Below the pieces are notes generated by a model that was given only the letters and a program-made list of their open reading frames with translations, was not told the origin of the DNA and made no database searches. 64,000 nucleotides of DNA from Rhizobium rhizoryzae (lineage in GTDB: Bacteria > Pseudomonadota > Alphaproteobacteria > Rhizobiales > Rhizobiaceae): positions 434,001 to 498,000 of the forward strand of contig NZ_CP049249.1 of NCBI RefSeq assembly GCF_011046895.1. The letters are read 5' to 3'. The position numbers were made by a program, and so were the translations under genes. The stretch's first letter is position 1, and every line of letters starts with the position of its first letter. Below are positions 8,953 to 17,864 of the stretch, piece after piece.

Positions 8953-9972
8953 TCAACGGAAAGGAGGTGCGTAGAGCAGGCCGCCAGCATTCCACGGGGT
9001 ATTGGGGCCGCGGGTCATGCCAAGGCTGGTCTTTTCGCCCAGTGCGCGATCGAAGACTTCGCCGTAGTTGCCGACCGACTTGATGATGTTGTAGCCCCAC
9101 TTCTTGTCGAGCTTCAGCATCTCGCCGAGATTGTCAGACGCGCCGAGCATGCGAAGCACTTCCGGGTCCTCGCTCTTCAGCTTCTCATCGACATTGGCCT
9201 TGGTGATACCCTTTTCCTCGGCGGCCATCAGCATCCAGACGGACCAGGATACGATATCGCGCCAGTTGGAATCGTTCTGGCGAACGCCAGGCGCCAGGGG
9301 TTCCTTCGAGATGGTTTCAGGCAGAACGACATAATCGTCCGGCTTGTTGGAAACGGCACGGATCGAGGCAAGGTCCGAGCGGTCGGACGAAATTGCATCG
9401 CAACGGCCGCTGAAGAATGCGGCGCGGTTTTCATCCGGGCTCTCGAACACGACGATCTCGAACTTGGCGCCGAGCTTGCTGAAGAAATCCGTGAGGTTCT
9501 GTGCCGTCGTTGTGCCAGGCAGGGTGCAGATCGCGGCGTCCTTCAGTTCGGCAGCACTTTTGACGCCGAGCGACTTGGAAACCATCAAGCCTTGACCGTC
9601 ATAGAAAACCACGGGTCCGAAATCGATGCCGAGCGACGCTTCACGCGTGAAGGTCACGGTCGTCTGGCGGGACAGGATGTCGATTTCACCCGATTGCAGC
9701 GCCTGAAAGCGCGTATTGATATTGGTGGGGATGTATTCGACCTTTTCGCCGTCTCCAAAAACGGCAGCCGCGACGGCACGGCAGATATCGGCGTCGAAGC
9801 CTTCCATGCGGCCCTTGTCGTTCGGTGCCGCAAAACCGGGCGATGCGAGCGAGACGCCGCACACCAACTTGCCACGCTTCTTGACGGTATCGAGCGTATC
9901 CGCATGCGCGAAACTTGCCCCCATGAAACCGAGAACAGCGGCCACGCAGCCAACCAAAGTCTGTTTTTTCAT
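8953..9972 (-). CDS. General L-amino-acid-binding periplasmic protein (AapJ-like)
   Basis: The 339-residue protein starts at an ATG preceded by GGAGGAAAGA and has a Sec signal peptide (MKKQTLVGCVAAVLGFMGAS to AHA). It matches AapJ/BztA: LVCGVSLASPGFAAPNDKGR, EGFDADICRAVAAAVFGD, IDILSRQTTVTFTREA, and the C-terminal GGLLYAPPFR. These proteins feed broad-range amino acids to AapQMP. It is the first gene of the operon 9972-5195. Two different palindromic operators lie upstream at 10048-10059 and 10109-10124, so expression probably answers to two regulators. Confidence 0.9.
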   Translation of the reverse strand: MKKQTLVGCVAAVLGFMGASFAHADTLDTVKKRGKLVCGVSLASPGFAAPNDKGRMEGFDADICRAVAAAVFGDGEKVEYIPTNINTRFQALQSGEIDILSRQTTVTFTREASLGIDFGPVVFYDGQGLMVSKSLGVKSAAELKDAAICTLPGTTTAQNLTDFFSKLGAKFEIVVFESPDENRAAFFSGRCDAISSDRSDLASIRAVSNKPDDYVVLPETISKEPLAPGVRQNDSNWRDIVSWSVWMLMAAEEKGITKANVDEKLKSEDPEVLRMLGASDNLGEMLKLDKKWGYNIIKSVGNYGEVFDRALGEKTSLGMTRGPNTPWNAGGLLYAPPFR

Positions 9973-10047
9973 TCTTTCCTCCCAAAAAGATTGTCTACAT
10001 TCCCCTTGGCAGCTCCTCCCTGCCAGGCCCATGGCAATGCATACACA

Positions 10048-10078
10048 ATTGTCTACAATGACTCTCTTGTGTTGGCAA
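10048..10078 (-). promoter_or_regulatory. Proximal aapJ-like promoter with ATTGTNNACAAT operator
   Basis: ATTGTCTACAAT at 10048-10059 is a near-perfect palindrome and shares its form with sites at 10442 and 19617. On the minus strand a possible -35 TTGCCA (10073-10078) and -10 TAGACA (10050-10055) are 17 bases apart, so the operator would cover the -10. A GntR-family repressor is the natural candidate. The site is seen directly; binding is inferred. Confidence 0.6.
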
Positions 10079-10106
10079 CGGTTACCCGAAGCCATAGGAC
10101 ATTTAT

Positions 10107-10136
10107 AATATACTTCGTGATATCTCACTACTGCAA
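10107..10136 (-). promoter_or_regulatory. Distal aapJ-like promoter with TATAYYWCGTRATATM operator
   Basis: TATACTTCGTGATATC at 10109-10124 matches a 16-bp palindromic motif found three more times in the window (25102, 25238, 26294). On the minus strand TTGCAG (10131-10136) and TATATT (10107-10112), 18 bases apart, could be the promoter. This copy has the most deviations from symmetry. The regulator is unknown. Confidence 0.5.
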
Positions 10137-10429
10137 GCCCGAGTTGATGGCTTTAGATGACATTCTTCTGATCAAGAATATCGACAAGATGGCCGCCTAA
10201 CGTGGCGTTCCCGGGGGTGAAGGCGCCCATAGCCTTGGGCATGAAGAGTTGCGGACATTGTCCAGAACCTCCTCGGACAGGATCGCCGCGAGGGGAGAGA
10301 CTGGTCGCAGGGCACAATGGCAAGGTTCGTTCGCACCGCCTTTTGATAGAGCATGGTGACGCGGAAGCGGCGCCGCTGTTCGCGCAGCGAGCGTCTCTAA
10401 AATTCTTTGTCGACCGATATGAGCCAACT
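10137..10429. other. Non-coding stretch, no gene recognised
   Basis: This is the central part of the 574-base gap between the divergent aapJ-like and dpp-like operons. Short open frames exist on both strands, but none has a ribosome site, a recognisable domain or a continuous homologous reading. It may hold a degraded gene, but I cannot say which. Confidence 0.4.
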
Positions 10430-10465
10430 TTGACTGCAATAATTGTCAACAATATAATTGACAAT
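10430..10465 (+). promoter_or_regulatory. Strong sigma-70-type promoter of the dpp-like operon with embedded operator
   Basis: TTGACT (10430-10435) and TATAAT (10453-10458) are exactly 17 bases apart. ATTGTCAACAAT (10442-10453) lies in the spacer and touches the -10. A larger perfect inverted repeat, ATTGTCAA (10442-10449) and TTGACAAT (10458-10465), spans the -10 box. This is a textbook arrangement for repression. The binding-protein gene starts 82 bases downstream. The likely repressor is the GntR protein at 18860-19537. Confidence 0.8.
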
Positions 10466-10546
10466 GTAAGCCTGTGAAACAATACTCGCGCTGCCTGGGG
10501 TTCATGGCCGCGCAGGCTCATACACGACAAACAAAAAGGGGAACCC

Positions 10547-12112
10547 ATGTCCCGTGTGAAAAGCTTTATCCTCGCAGCAATGGCTGCGGCTGCCATCGCC
10601 GTCCCAGCCAGCGCAGAAACACTTCGCTGGGGCGGACGTGCCGATCTGTTTTCGCTGGACCCCTATTCGGTTCCGTCCACGTCGAACCTCGCCTTCCTCA
10701 ATCACGTCTATGAAGGTCTCGTTCGCTATGGGCCCGACTTCAAGATCGAGCCGGCGCTGGCCACCGAGTGGAAGCTGATCGATGGCAAGGCATGGCGTTT
10801 CACGCTGCGCAAGGACGTGAAGTTCCACGATGGTGCAGAGTTCACAGCCGATGACGTGGTGGCCTCTTTCAAGCGTGCCTCCGATGCCACATCGCCGCTT
10901 CGCGGCAATATTCCGCTCTTTGCAGGCGTGACCAAGGTTGATGACTACACAGTCGACATCGCCGTCTCCGCGCCAACCTCGCTCTTCCTCAACGACATCA
11001 CCAACATCTTCATCTTCGACGCGGGTTGGCTGAAGGCCAACAACAGCGAGAAGCCGACGGATGTTGCCACGAAGACGGAAGGCTATACCACCATGCACAC
11101 GAACGGCACGGGTCCGTTCAAGCTGGAAAGCCGCGTGCCGGACAGTAAGACAGTGCTCGTCGTCAACCCTGCCTGGTGGGACCAGAAGAAGCATAATCTC
11201 GACCGGATCGAATTCGTCCCCATTGCTTCGGCGGCCACCCGCGTTGCAGCCCTTCTGTCCGGCGAGATCGACCTGATCGACAGCGCCCCGATCCAGGATC
11301 TTCCACGACTGGAATCGTCGAACGGCATTACGGTGAAGAAGCGCACCGAACTGCGCACCGTCTTCCTCAACTTCAACCGCAAGGAAAAGCTTGAGGACGG
11401 CCGCCCCAACCCGTTCAACGATATCCGCGTCCGTCAGGCCGTGGAAGCGACGATCGACCGCGACCTGATCAACAAGAAGGTCATGCGTGGCCTTGCCCGT
11501 CCATCCGGCTCACTGATCGCTCCGGAAATTGCAGGCTATGACAAATCACTCGACACCTTCGCCCCGTCCAATCCGGAGCTTGCCAAGAAGCTTCTGGCGG
11601 AAGCTGGTCAGACAAACCTTGCCTTCACCTATACCTGCATGAACGACGAGAGCATCAACGAGGAAGATATCTGCTCGGGCATTGCCAACATGATGAAGCG
11701 CGGCGGCTTCAACCCGACAATCGATATCGCGCCACGCGCAGTCCAGACGCCGAAGCGCAGCGCCGGCAAGGCCGACATGTTCAACCTGAGCTGGGCGAAC
11801 GAGCCGACGCTGGATGCCTATTCGATGCTGGCGCAAATCCTGTCCACCAAGCAGGGCGCCATGGGCGTGTCCAACTATGGCAACTGGTCGTATCCTGAAC
11901 TGGACAAGCTGGTGGCGGCTGCCGCGCAGGAGCCGGACAATGCCAAGCGGCTGGCGCTTGAAGGCAAGGCGCTGAAGATCGCCAAGGATGAGGTTATTCT
12001 CATTCCGCTTCATCAGCAGCCGATAGCCTGGGCCATGCTGGGTTCGGTCAAGAGTGTCGACTTCCGTGCCGACAACAAGCCGCGTCACTGGCTGACGCAG
12101 ATGGGCAAGTAA
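10547..12112 (+). CDS. ABC substrate-binding protein, family 5 (DppA/OppA-like)
   Basis: A 521-residue periplasmic binding protein with a Sec signal peptide (residues 1-24, ending VPASA). It has the family-5 pattern: SLDPYSVPSTSNLAFLNHVY near the N-terminus, then WRFTLRKDVKFHDGAEFTADDV, and repeated lobes. Family 5 proteins bind peptides, opines, nickel or other small amides. It opens the operon 10547-18850, which also supplies both permeases, two amidohydrolases and both ATPases, so the cargo is probably a cyclic amide or N-containing ring that the hydrolases open. A GC-rich hairpin follows the stop. Confidence 0.9.
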   Translation: MSRVKSFILAAMAAAAIAVPASAETLRWGGRADLFSLDPYSVPSTSNLAFLNHVYEGLVRYGPDFKIEPALATEWKLIDGKAWRFTLRKDVKFHDGAEFTADDVVASFKRASDATSPLRGNIPLFAGVTKVDDYTVDIAVSAPTSLFLNDITNIFIFDAGWLKANNSEKPTDVATKTEGYTTMHTNGTGPFKLESRVPDSKTVLVVNPAWWDQKKHNLDRIEFVPIASAATRVAALLSGEIDLIDSAPIQDLPRLESSNGITVKKRTELRTVFLNFNRKEKLEDGRPNPFNDIRVRQAVEATIDRDLINKKVMRGLARPSGSLIAPEIAGYDKSLDTFAPSNPELAKKLLAEAGQTNLAFTYTCMNDESINEEDICSGIANMMKRGGFNPTIDIAPRAVQTPKRSAGKADMFNLSWANEPTLDAYSMLAQILSTKQGAMGVSNYGNWSYPELDKLVAAAAQEPDNAKRLALEGKALKIAKDEVILIPLHQQPIAWAMLGSVKSVDFRADNKPRHWLTQMGK

Positions 12113-12129
12113 GAGGTTGGGCAATGAAT

Positions 12130-12154
12130 GAGGCGCGTGGTTCAGACGCGCCTC
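12130..12154 (+). other. GC-rich hairpin between binding protein and permease
   Basis: GAGGCGCGT (12130-12138) pairs perfectly with ACGCGCCTC (12146-12154) around a 7-base loop, 18 bases after the binding-protein stop. No U-run follows. It probably lowers transcription of, or protects mRNA upstream from, the permease genes. Confidence 0.65.
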
Positions 12155-12252
12155 GATCATTCACAGGCAGGTCGCAGATGGCCTGCCTCCCCTCGATATG
12201 ACCGATCAGGCCCTCCGGTCCTTCTCCGAGGGTGGCCGTTTAAGAGGTTCCC

Positions 12253-13221
12253 ATGCTGGTATTTATCATCAAGCGCCTGGGGAATGCGATCCTGGTGATG
12301 CTTGCCGTTGCCATGCTTGCCTTTCTGATCTTCCAACTCGCGGGCGATCCTGTCGAACTGATGGTGGGCGAGCAGACATCGCAGGCGGACAAGGATGCGC
12401 TGCGCAAGCGTCTTGGCCTGAACGACAGTATGCTGACGCAATATGTCCGTTTCGTTGGCGATGCGGTTCAGGGCAATTTCGGCGTCTCCTACCGGAATGG
12501 CCAGCAGGTTCTGCCGCTGATTGCGGAGCGCTTTCCGGCAACGCTCGAACTGGTGCTGGTTGCGACCTTCCTGTCGCTCGTCATCGGTCTGCCCCTTGGG
12601 GTCATTACGGCCATCCAGCGCGGCAAATGGTATACGGAGAGCCTGCAGTTTCTCTCCATCATCGGGGTGTCGCTGCCGAGTTTCGTGGTCGGCATCCTGC
12701 TCATTCTGGTCTTTGCCGTTATTCTTGGATGGGCGCCTTCCTTCGGGCGCGGCGAAGTGGTGCAGTTTGGCTGGTGGTCCACCGGTCTTTTGACCTCTTC
12801 CGGCCGCGCTGCGCTCATTCTGCCATCCATTGCGCTGTCGCTCTACCAGATCACGCTCGTCATGCGGCTGGTGAGAGCCGAGATGCTCGAAGTTCTCAGA
12901 TCGGACTATGTGAAATTTGCCCGCGCCCGCGGCATTCCGCGCTGGCGCATCTATTTCCGCCATGCGCTCCGCAACTGTCTCATGCCGGTCGTGACGCTGA
13001 CGGCCATGAATGTCGGATCCCTGATTGCCTTCGCGCTGATCACGGAAACTGTGTTCCAGTGGCCGGGCATGGGGATGCTGTTCATTCAGGCGGTGACATT
13101 CCTCGATATGCCGGTGATGGCTGCCTATCTCTGCATCATCTCCTTCATCTTCGTCGTGCTGAACACGTTGGTCGATATCGCCTATGCGGTGATCGATCCG
13201 CGTCTGCGCACCGCGCGCTAA
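12253..13221 (+). CDS. ABC permease (DppB-like)
   Basis: A 322-residue inner-membrane permease. It starts with the family hallmark MLVFIIKRLGNAILVMLAVA and contains GLNDSMLTQYVRFVGDAVQGNFG-like periplasmic loop features, the EAA loop YVKFARARGIPRWRIYFRHA and the terminal AYAVIDPRLR. DppB-type subunits pair with DppC to form the channel. The gene lies 140 bases after the binding protein and 18 bases before the DppC-like gene. Confidence 0.92.
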   Translation: MLVFIIKRLGNAILVMLAVAMLAFLIFQLAGDPVELMVGEQTSQADKDALRKRLGLNDSMLTQYVRFVGDAVQGNFGVSYRNGQQVLPLIAERFPATLELVLVATFLSLVIGLPLGVITAIQRGKWYTESLQFLSIIGVSLPSFVVGILLILVFAVILGWAPSFGRGEVVQFGWWSTGLLTSSGRAALILPSIALSLYQITLVMRLVRAEMLEVLRSDYVKFARARGIPRWRIYFRHALRNCLMPVVTLTAMNVGSLIAFALITETVFQWPGMGMLFIQAVTFLDMPVMAAYLCIISFIFVVLNTLVDIAYAVIDPRLRTAR

Positions 13222-13239
13222 CCTGGAGATCCGAGTTCG

Positions 13240-14202
13240 ATGACTCTCGTGCAAACGACCAAGAGCGAAACAGAAAGCCGGCCAGCGCGTGCGCCACTTC
13301 TGACGCGTATTCGCAACAGCGATATCTGGTGGTCTTTCAGGAACAGCCGCCCCGCGCAGATCAGTGCCTTCGTGCTGATGATCCTGATCCTTGCGGCCAT
13401 TTTCGCGCCGCTGATTGCCCCGCAAAATCCCTATGATGGCGCATCTCTCGACATGTGGAAGGCGGAGCTGCCGCCCGTCTGGATCGAAGGCGGCGAGTGG
13501 CCCTATCTTCTGGGCACCGATACGCAAGGGAGAGACATGCTGTCGGCCATTCTCTACGGCACGCGCATCTCCATCGTCATCGGCGTTGCCTCCGTCGTGC
13601 TGTCCCTGATCATCGGCATGACGGCGGGCCTTCTATCCGGTTACTTCGGCGGTTTTATCGACAATCTGCTGATGCGCTTCGGTGATATCACGCTCTCTAT
13701 TCCCACCATCCTCGTTGCCATTCTGGTCTCGACGGTGGTGCGGCAGATGCTGCCGGAACATTTGCGGGAGGCAGGCGCCTCCGCCGTTCTCGTGCTTGCC
13801 ATCTCGCTCTCGGCCTGGGTTCAATATGCCCGAACAGTGCGGGCGCAGGCGATTGTCGAAAGCGGCAAGGATTATGTCTCTGCGGCCAAGCTGATCGGTG
13901 TTCCCGCACGCCGTATCATGATGATGCACATTCTGCCCAACACGCTGACGCCAATCATGGTCGCCGCAACGCTGAATTTCGGCATGGCGATCCTGACGGA
14001 AGCGACGCTCTCGTTTCTGGGCATCGGCATGCCGCCGACCCAGCCATCGCTTGGCACCCTGATCCGCATCGGCAACCAGTTCCTGTTTTCCGGTTCCTGG
14101 TGGATCGTCCTCTTCCCCGTCATTCAGCTCTGCCTTCTGGTCGTCACCGTCAATATGCTCGGCGACTGGCTGCGCGATGCCCTTAATCCGAAACTGAGGT
14201 AA
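13240..14202 (+). CDS. ABC permease (DppC-like)
   Basis: A 320-residue permease with the DppC order: an N-terminal cytoplasmic tail, the first membrane span (QISAFVLMILILAAIFAPLI), the LGTDTQGRDMLSAILYGTRIS motif, and the EAA loop YVSAAKLIGVPARRIMMMHI. It ends in GDWLRDALNPKLR, the standard C-terminus. It pairs with the DppB-like protein upstream. The amidohydrolase gene starts five bases after the stop, so translation is likely coupled. Confidence 0.92.
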   Translation: MTLVQTTKSETESRPARAPLLTRIRNSDIWWSFRNSRPAQISAFVLMILILAAIFAPLIAPQNPYDGASLDMWKAELPPVWIEGGEWPYLLGTDTQGRDMLSAILYGTRISIVIGVASVVLSLIIGMTAGLLSGYFGGFIDNLLMRFGDITLSIPTILVAILVSTVVRQMLPEHLREAGASAVLVLAISLSAWVQYARTVRAQAIVESGKDYVSAAKLIGVPARRIMMMHILPNTLTPIMVAATLNFGMAILTEATLSFLGIGMPPTQPSLGTLIRIGNQFLFSGSWWIVLFPVIQLCLLVVTVNMLGDWLRDALNPKLR

Positions 14203-14207
14203 GCCCC

Positions 14208-15401
14208 ATGCACGACCTTCTTCTGCGCAATGTCCGGCCCATGGCTGGCGAAAGCTGCGACATCCTCATCAGGAACGGCAAGATTGCGGGCTTCGGAACG
14301 TTTGAAGCTGACGGCGCAATGCCTGTCGAGGACGGGCAGGGGGCGATCATTGCGCCGGGCCTCATCGACGCCCATACGCATCTCGACAAGACGACCTGGG
14401 GCATGCCCTGGCACGTCAACAACCGCGCTGCGATCCTGCGCGGCCGCATCGACTTCGAGCGCGAAAACCGCAAGCAAATCGGCATTGATCCGCATCGGCA
14501 ATCCATGCGTCACGCCATCGGCCTTGCCGCAAACGGTGCTAGCCATATTCGAAGCCATGTCGATATCGATACGACCCATGGCCTGTCTCTGGTGGAAGGT
14601 ATCTGGCAGACCCGTGATGCGCTGAAAGGCATCATCGATATCGAGATCGTCGCCTTTCCGCAGTCAGGCGTCATGGTCATGCCGGGAACTGTGGAGCTTC
14701 TGGACGAGGCGCTGCGTCAGGGCTGTGAAGTGCTGGGCGGTATCGATCCCTGTGGGATTGATCGCGACCCCAAAGGCCAGTTGGACATTCTCTTTGCGCT
14801 GGCGGTGAAGCATGGGGTCGACATCGACATCCATCTTCATGAAACGGGCGATCTGGGCGCCTTCACCATGGAGTTGATCTTCGAGCGCATCCGCGCCAAT
14901 GGCATGGAAGGTCGTGTTGCCATCAGCCACGCCTTCGCGCTGGGCATGAACGATTACTTACGCGTCGGCAAGCTGATCGACGAGATTGCCCGGCTCGACG
15001 TTGCGATCCTGACGACAGGCGCACCCTCGGCGACGGTGCCGTCCATCATGAGGCTGAAGGAAGCGGGTGTGCGGGTTGGCGGCGGCTGCGATGGCATTCA
15101 GGATACCTGGGGTCCATGGGGCCAGCCCGACATGCTGGACCGCGCCAAGATCATCGGCATGAAAAACGGACTGCGCTCAGATATTGAACTTGCGCATGTG
15201 CTGCATGTCGTTTCGCAAGGCGGAGCCGATGTCATGCGGTTGAAGGATTATGGTCTCGCCATTGGCTGCAACGCCGATTTCACGCTGCTGACCGGTGAGA
15301 CGCTCGCCCACGCGGTTGTCGATGTCGCGCCGAGGCCCATGGTGGTCAAGGGTGGCCGCGTTGTTGCCCGTCAGGGCAAGGCCATCGTGGAGATGCCGTG
15401 A
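14208..15401 (+). CDS. Cytosine-deaminase-like amidohydrolase
   Basis: A 397-residue member of the amidohydrolase superfamily resembling CodA-type cytosine/isoguanine deaminases and related N-heterocycle hydrolases. The metal site is seen in DAHTHLDKT (HxH), in DIHLHETGD, in ISHAFALG, and in GGGCDGIQDTW (final Asp). It lacks a signal peptide. It is placed between permease and ATPase genes of the same transporter, which indicates that the imported solute is its substrate. Its stop overlaps the start of a second amidohydrolase. Which ring it opens or deaminates cannot be told. Confidence 0.82.
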   Translation: MHDLLLRNVRPMAGESCDILIRNGKIAGFGTFEADGAMPVEDGQGAIIAPGLIDAHTHLDKTTWGMPWHVNNRAAILRGRIDFERENRKQIGIDPHRQSMRHAIGLAANGASHIRSHVDIDTTHGLSLVEGIWQTRDALKGIIDIEIVAFPQSGVMVMPGTVELLDEALRQGCEVLGGIDPCGIDRDPKGQLDILFALAVKHGVDIDIHLHETGDLGAFTMELIFERIRANGMEGRVAISHAFALGMNDYLRVGKLIDEIARLDVAILTTGAPSATVPSIMRLKEAGVRVGGGCDGIQDTWGPWGQPDMLDRAKIIGMKNGLRSDIELAHVLHVVSQGGADVMRLKDYGLAIGCNADFTLLTGETLAHAVVDVAPRPMVVKGGRVVARQGKAIVEMP

Positions 15402-16888
15402 TGGACGATCTGTCTCAGGATCTCGGAAGACGTCCCGAAGGTCGTACACTTGTCACCGCAAGCTGGGTCGTCGGTCATGAAGACGGTCGGCACTGCCTGT
15501 TGCGCAACGGTGAAGTGGTGTTCGAACACGGAGAAATCCTTTTCGTCGGCCACGACTTTCCGGGCGAAGTGGCGCGCCGCATCGATTATGGCAACGCGCT
15601 GATCAGCCCCGGCCTGATCGATCTCGATGCACTGTCCGATCTCGACACGACCATTCTGGGCACAGACCATCACCCTGGCTGGGCGAAGGGTCGCGTGTGG
15701 CCGCGCTCCTATGTGGAGGCCGGTCCCTATGAAATGTACACCCCGGAGGAACTGGCGTTCCAGAAACGTTTCGCCTTCAGGCAATTGCTACTGAACGGAA
15801 TTACGACCGCGGCACCCATCGCATCACTGTTCTACCGGGAGTGGGGCGAGACCGTCGCTGAATTCGATGCTGCCGCCGATGCGGCTGGCGAGCTTGGCCT
15901 GCGGGTCTATCTCAGCCCCGCCTATCGCTCGGGTGGCATGGTGCTGGAAGCTCCGGGCCAGATGGTTCCGGTCTTCGATGAGGAGCGCGGTTTTCAGGGA
16001 CTGAAGGACGCCATTGCCTATATCGAGAGGCAGAACGGTCGCCACGGCGATCTCGTCCGTGGCGTGCTGGCACCGGACCGCGTGGAGACATCGACGCTGG
16101 CACTGATAAAGCGTACCGATGCGGCGGCGCGCGATCTCGGCTGCAAGTTCCGTCTGCATATGGCGCAAGGTGCCATGGAAGTGGAAACTGTGCGCAAGCT
16201 GCACGGAACGACCGCTCCGGTTTGGCTTGCCAGGGCCGGTTTGTTGAACGAGCGGCTGATTGCGCCGCATGCCACGAATGCGACGGAAGAGGATCTTGCG
16301 CTCTACGCGGACCACGGCGTTTCCATCGTTCATTGTCCGCTGGTGTCGGGTCGTGGCGGCAGCATTCTCAATTCCTTCTCCGCCTGCCGCAAGCGCGGCA
16401 TCAACATTGCCATGGGAACGGATACGACACCGCCGGACATGCTTATGAACCTGCTGGTCGGCCTGATCACCGGTCGCATTGCCGATGGTGCGCCCGACAG
16501 GCTTCGCTCTGCAGATCTGTTCGACGCGGCGACCATTGGCGGCGCGCGTGCGCTTGGCCGTGACGATCTCGGTCACCTCTCGGTGGGTGCACGCGCCGAT
16601 ATCGCGGTCTTCGATCTGGACGATGCGATCATGGCACCTTCCATCGATCCGATCACGACGCTGGTGACGGGCGGATCGGGCAAGGTGACCCGTGCAGTCT
16701 TCGTCGATGGGCGGGTGTCCATGACATCCCGCAAGGTGGTTGGCATGGACATGCACACAGCCCGCGTTCAAGCTCAAGCGCAATATGATCGCCTGATCGC
16801 AAAATATCCGGAGCGTAGCTACGGCAACCCTCCGGTTTCCGACATTTTTCCACCCAGCTACCCGATTGTGGAGAAGGCCCATGGCTGA
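15401..16888 (+). CDS. Amidohydrolase (COG0402 type)
   Basis: A 495-residue amidohydrolase. The ATG at 15401 shares its A with the TGA of the previous gene, so the two are translationally coupled. The first metal-binding segment is unusual: where most relatives have HxH, this protein has ISPGLIDLDALSDLDTT, so the N-terminal His pair is absent. Later ligand segments are present (RLHMAQGAME, IAPHATNATE, NIAMGTDTTPPDM). The same family resemblance is seen with the 5195-6646 enzyme. The missing HxH suggests an altered metal site or a divergent activity. It overlaps the next gene by eight bases. Confidence 0.8.
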   Translation: MDDLSQDLGRRPEGRTLVTASWVVGHEDGRHCLLRNGEVVFEHGEILFVGHDFPGEVARRIDYGNALISPGLIDLDALSDLDTTILGTDHHPGWAKGRVWPRSYVEAGPYEMYTPEELAFQKRFAFRQLLLNGITTAAPIASLFYREWGETVAEFDAAADAAGELGLRVYLSPAYRSGGMVLEAPGQMVPVFDEERGFQGLKDAIAYIERQNGRHGDLVRGVLAPDRVETSTLALIKRTDAAARDLGCKFRLHMAQGAMEVETVRKLHGTTAPVWLARAGLLNERLIAPHATNATEEDLALYADHGVSIVHCPLVSGRGGSILNSFSACRKRGINIAMGTDTTPPDMLMNLLVGLITGRIADGAPDRLRSADLFDAATIGGARALGRDDLGHLSVGARADIAVFDLDDAIMAPSIDPITTLVTGGSGKVTRAVFVDGRVSMTSRKVVGMDMHTARVQAQAQYDRLIAKYPERSYGNPPVSDIFPPSYPIVEKAHG

Positions 16889-17864
16889 CATGCAGCAGGC
16901 GGTCATCAATGTCCGCAATCTGAAAGTGGAATTTCCCGGCCGTCGCGGCACCGTCACCGCTCTTTCCGATGTGAGCCTTTCGATCCGTCCCGGCGAAATC
17001 CTTGGCGTGGTCGGCGAATCCGGAGCGGGCAAATCCATGACCGGCCTTGCCATCCAGGGACTGCTGGAGCGGCCCGGACGCATTGCCGGCGGAGAGGTGT
17101 GGCTCGGTGAGCGGCGGATCGACACGCTGAAGGATCGGGAGATGGAGAAGATCCGTGGTCGGGAAATCGGCGCTATCTTCCAGGACCCACTGACCTCGCT
17201 CAATCCGCTGTTTACAGTGGGCGCGCAGTTGACCGAAACCATCCGCCAGCATCTGCCGCTCGGCCGTGCCGAGGCGCGCGCCCGGGCCATCCAACTGCTC
17301 CGTGATGTTGGCATTCCCTCGCCAGACGAGCGTTTCGACCAGTATCCGCACCAGTTTTCCGGCGGCATGCGCCAGCGTGTGGTGATTGCCTTGGCGCTCG
17401 CCGCATCGCCGAAACTGATCATCGCGGACGAGCCGACAACGGCGCTTGACGTTTCCATTCAGGCGCAGATCATTTCGCTGCTGCGTCGCCTGTGCAAGGA
17501 AAAGCAGACGGCGGTGATGCTCGTGACCCACGACATGGGCGTGATTGCCGAAGCCGCCGACCGGGTGGCTGTGCTGTATGCGGGCAGGCTGATCGAGATC
17601 GGCCCTGTCGAGCAGGTGCTGCATTCGCCGCGCCACCCCTATACGCAAGGGCTTATGGCTTCCATCCCGTCTCTTGGCGCCCGCGTTCACAAGTTGAACC
17701 AGATCGATGGCGCCATGCCGAGACTGGATGCGATACCGCCCGGATGCGCCTTCAATCCGCGCTGTCGGCAGGCAGGTCCACGCTGTCTTCGCGAACGCCC
17801 CGAACTCATTGCCGCGGGTGACGGCGCCAGCGCCTGCTGGCTGAACGCAGGAGGAACCGCATGA
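16881..17864 (+). CDS. ABC transporter ATPase (DppD-like)
   Basis: A 327-residue oligopeptide-type ATPase. Motifs: Walker A GESGAGKSM, Q-loop IFQDPLTSLNPLFTVG, signature FSGGMRQRVVIALALA, Walker B LIIADEPTTALD, and switch His in VTHDMGV. The C-terminal oligopeptide extension has the conserved Cys cluster (PGCAFNPRCRQAGPRCLRER). ATG at 16881 is preceded by GGAGAAGG; the start overlaps the previous stop. With the DppF-like partner it drives the permeases encoded at 12253-14202. The second Dpp-type transporter (26378-29904) has no ATPases and could borrow this pair. Confidence 0.92.
   Translation: MADMQQAVINVRNLKVEFPGRRGTVTALSDVSLSIRPGEILGVVGESGAGKSMTGLAIQGLLERPGRIAGGEVWLGERRIDTLKDREMEKIRGREIGAIFQDPLTSLNPLFTVGAQLTETIRQHLPLGRAEARARAIQLLRDVGIPSPDERFDQYPHQFSGGMRQRVVIALALAASPKLIIADEPTTALDVSIQAQIISLLRRLCKEKQTAVMLVTHDMGVIAEAADRVAVLYAGRLIEIGPVEQVLHSPRHPYTQGLMASIPSLGARVHKLNQIDGAMPRLDAIPPGCAFNPRCRQAGPRCLRERPELIAAGDGASACWLNAGGTA

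Noticed and set aside
8833-10200. Long open frame on the plus strand, 455 codons
   Set aside because: It covers the antisense of the AapJ-like gene and its promoter. The coding pattern and family match are on the minus strand.
12157-13527. Long open frame on the minus strand, 456 codons
   Set aside because: It is antisense to the DppB- and DppC-like genes, is rich in His, Arg and Gln, and has no domain or ribosome site; it is a GC-rich shadow frame.
15824-17458. Long minus-strand frame, 544 codons
   Set aside because: It runs antisense through the second amidohydrolase and the DppD-like ATPase, both of which have complete motifs.
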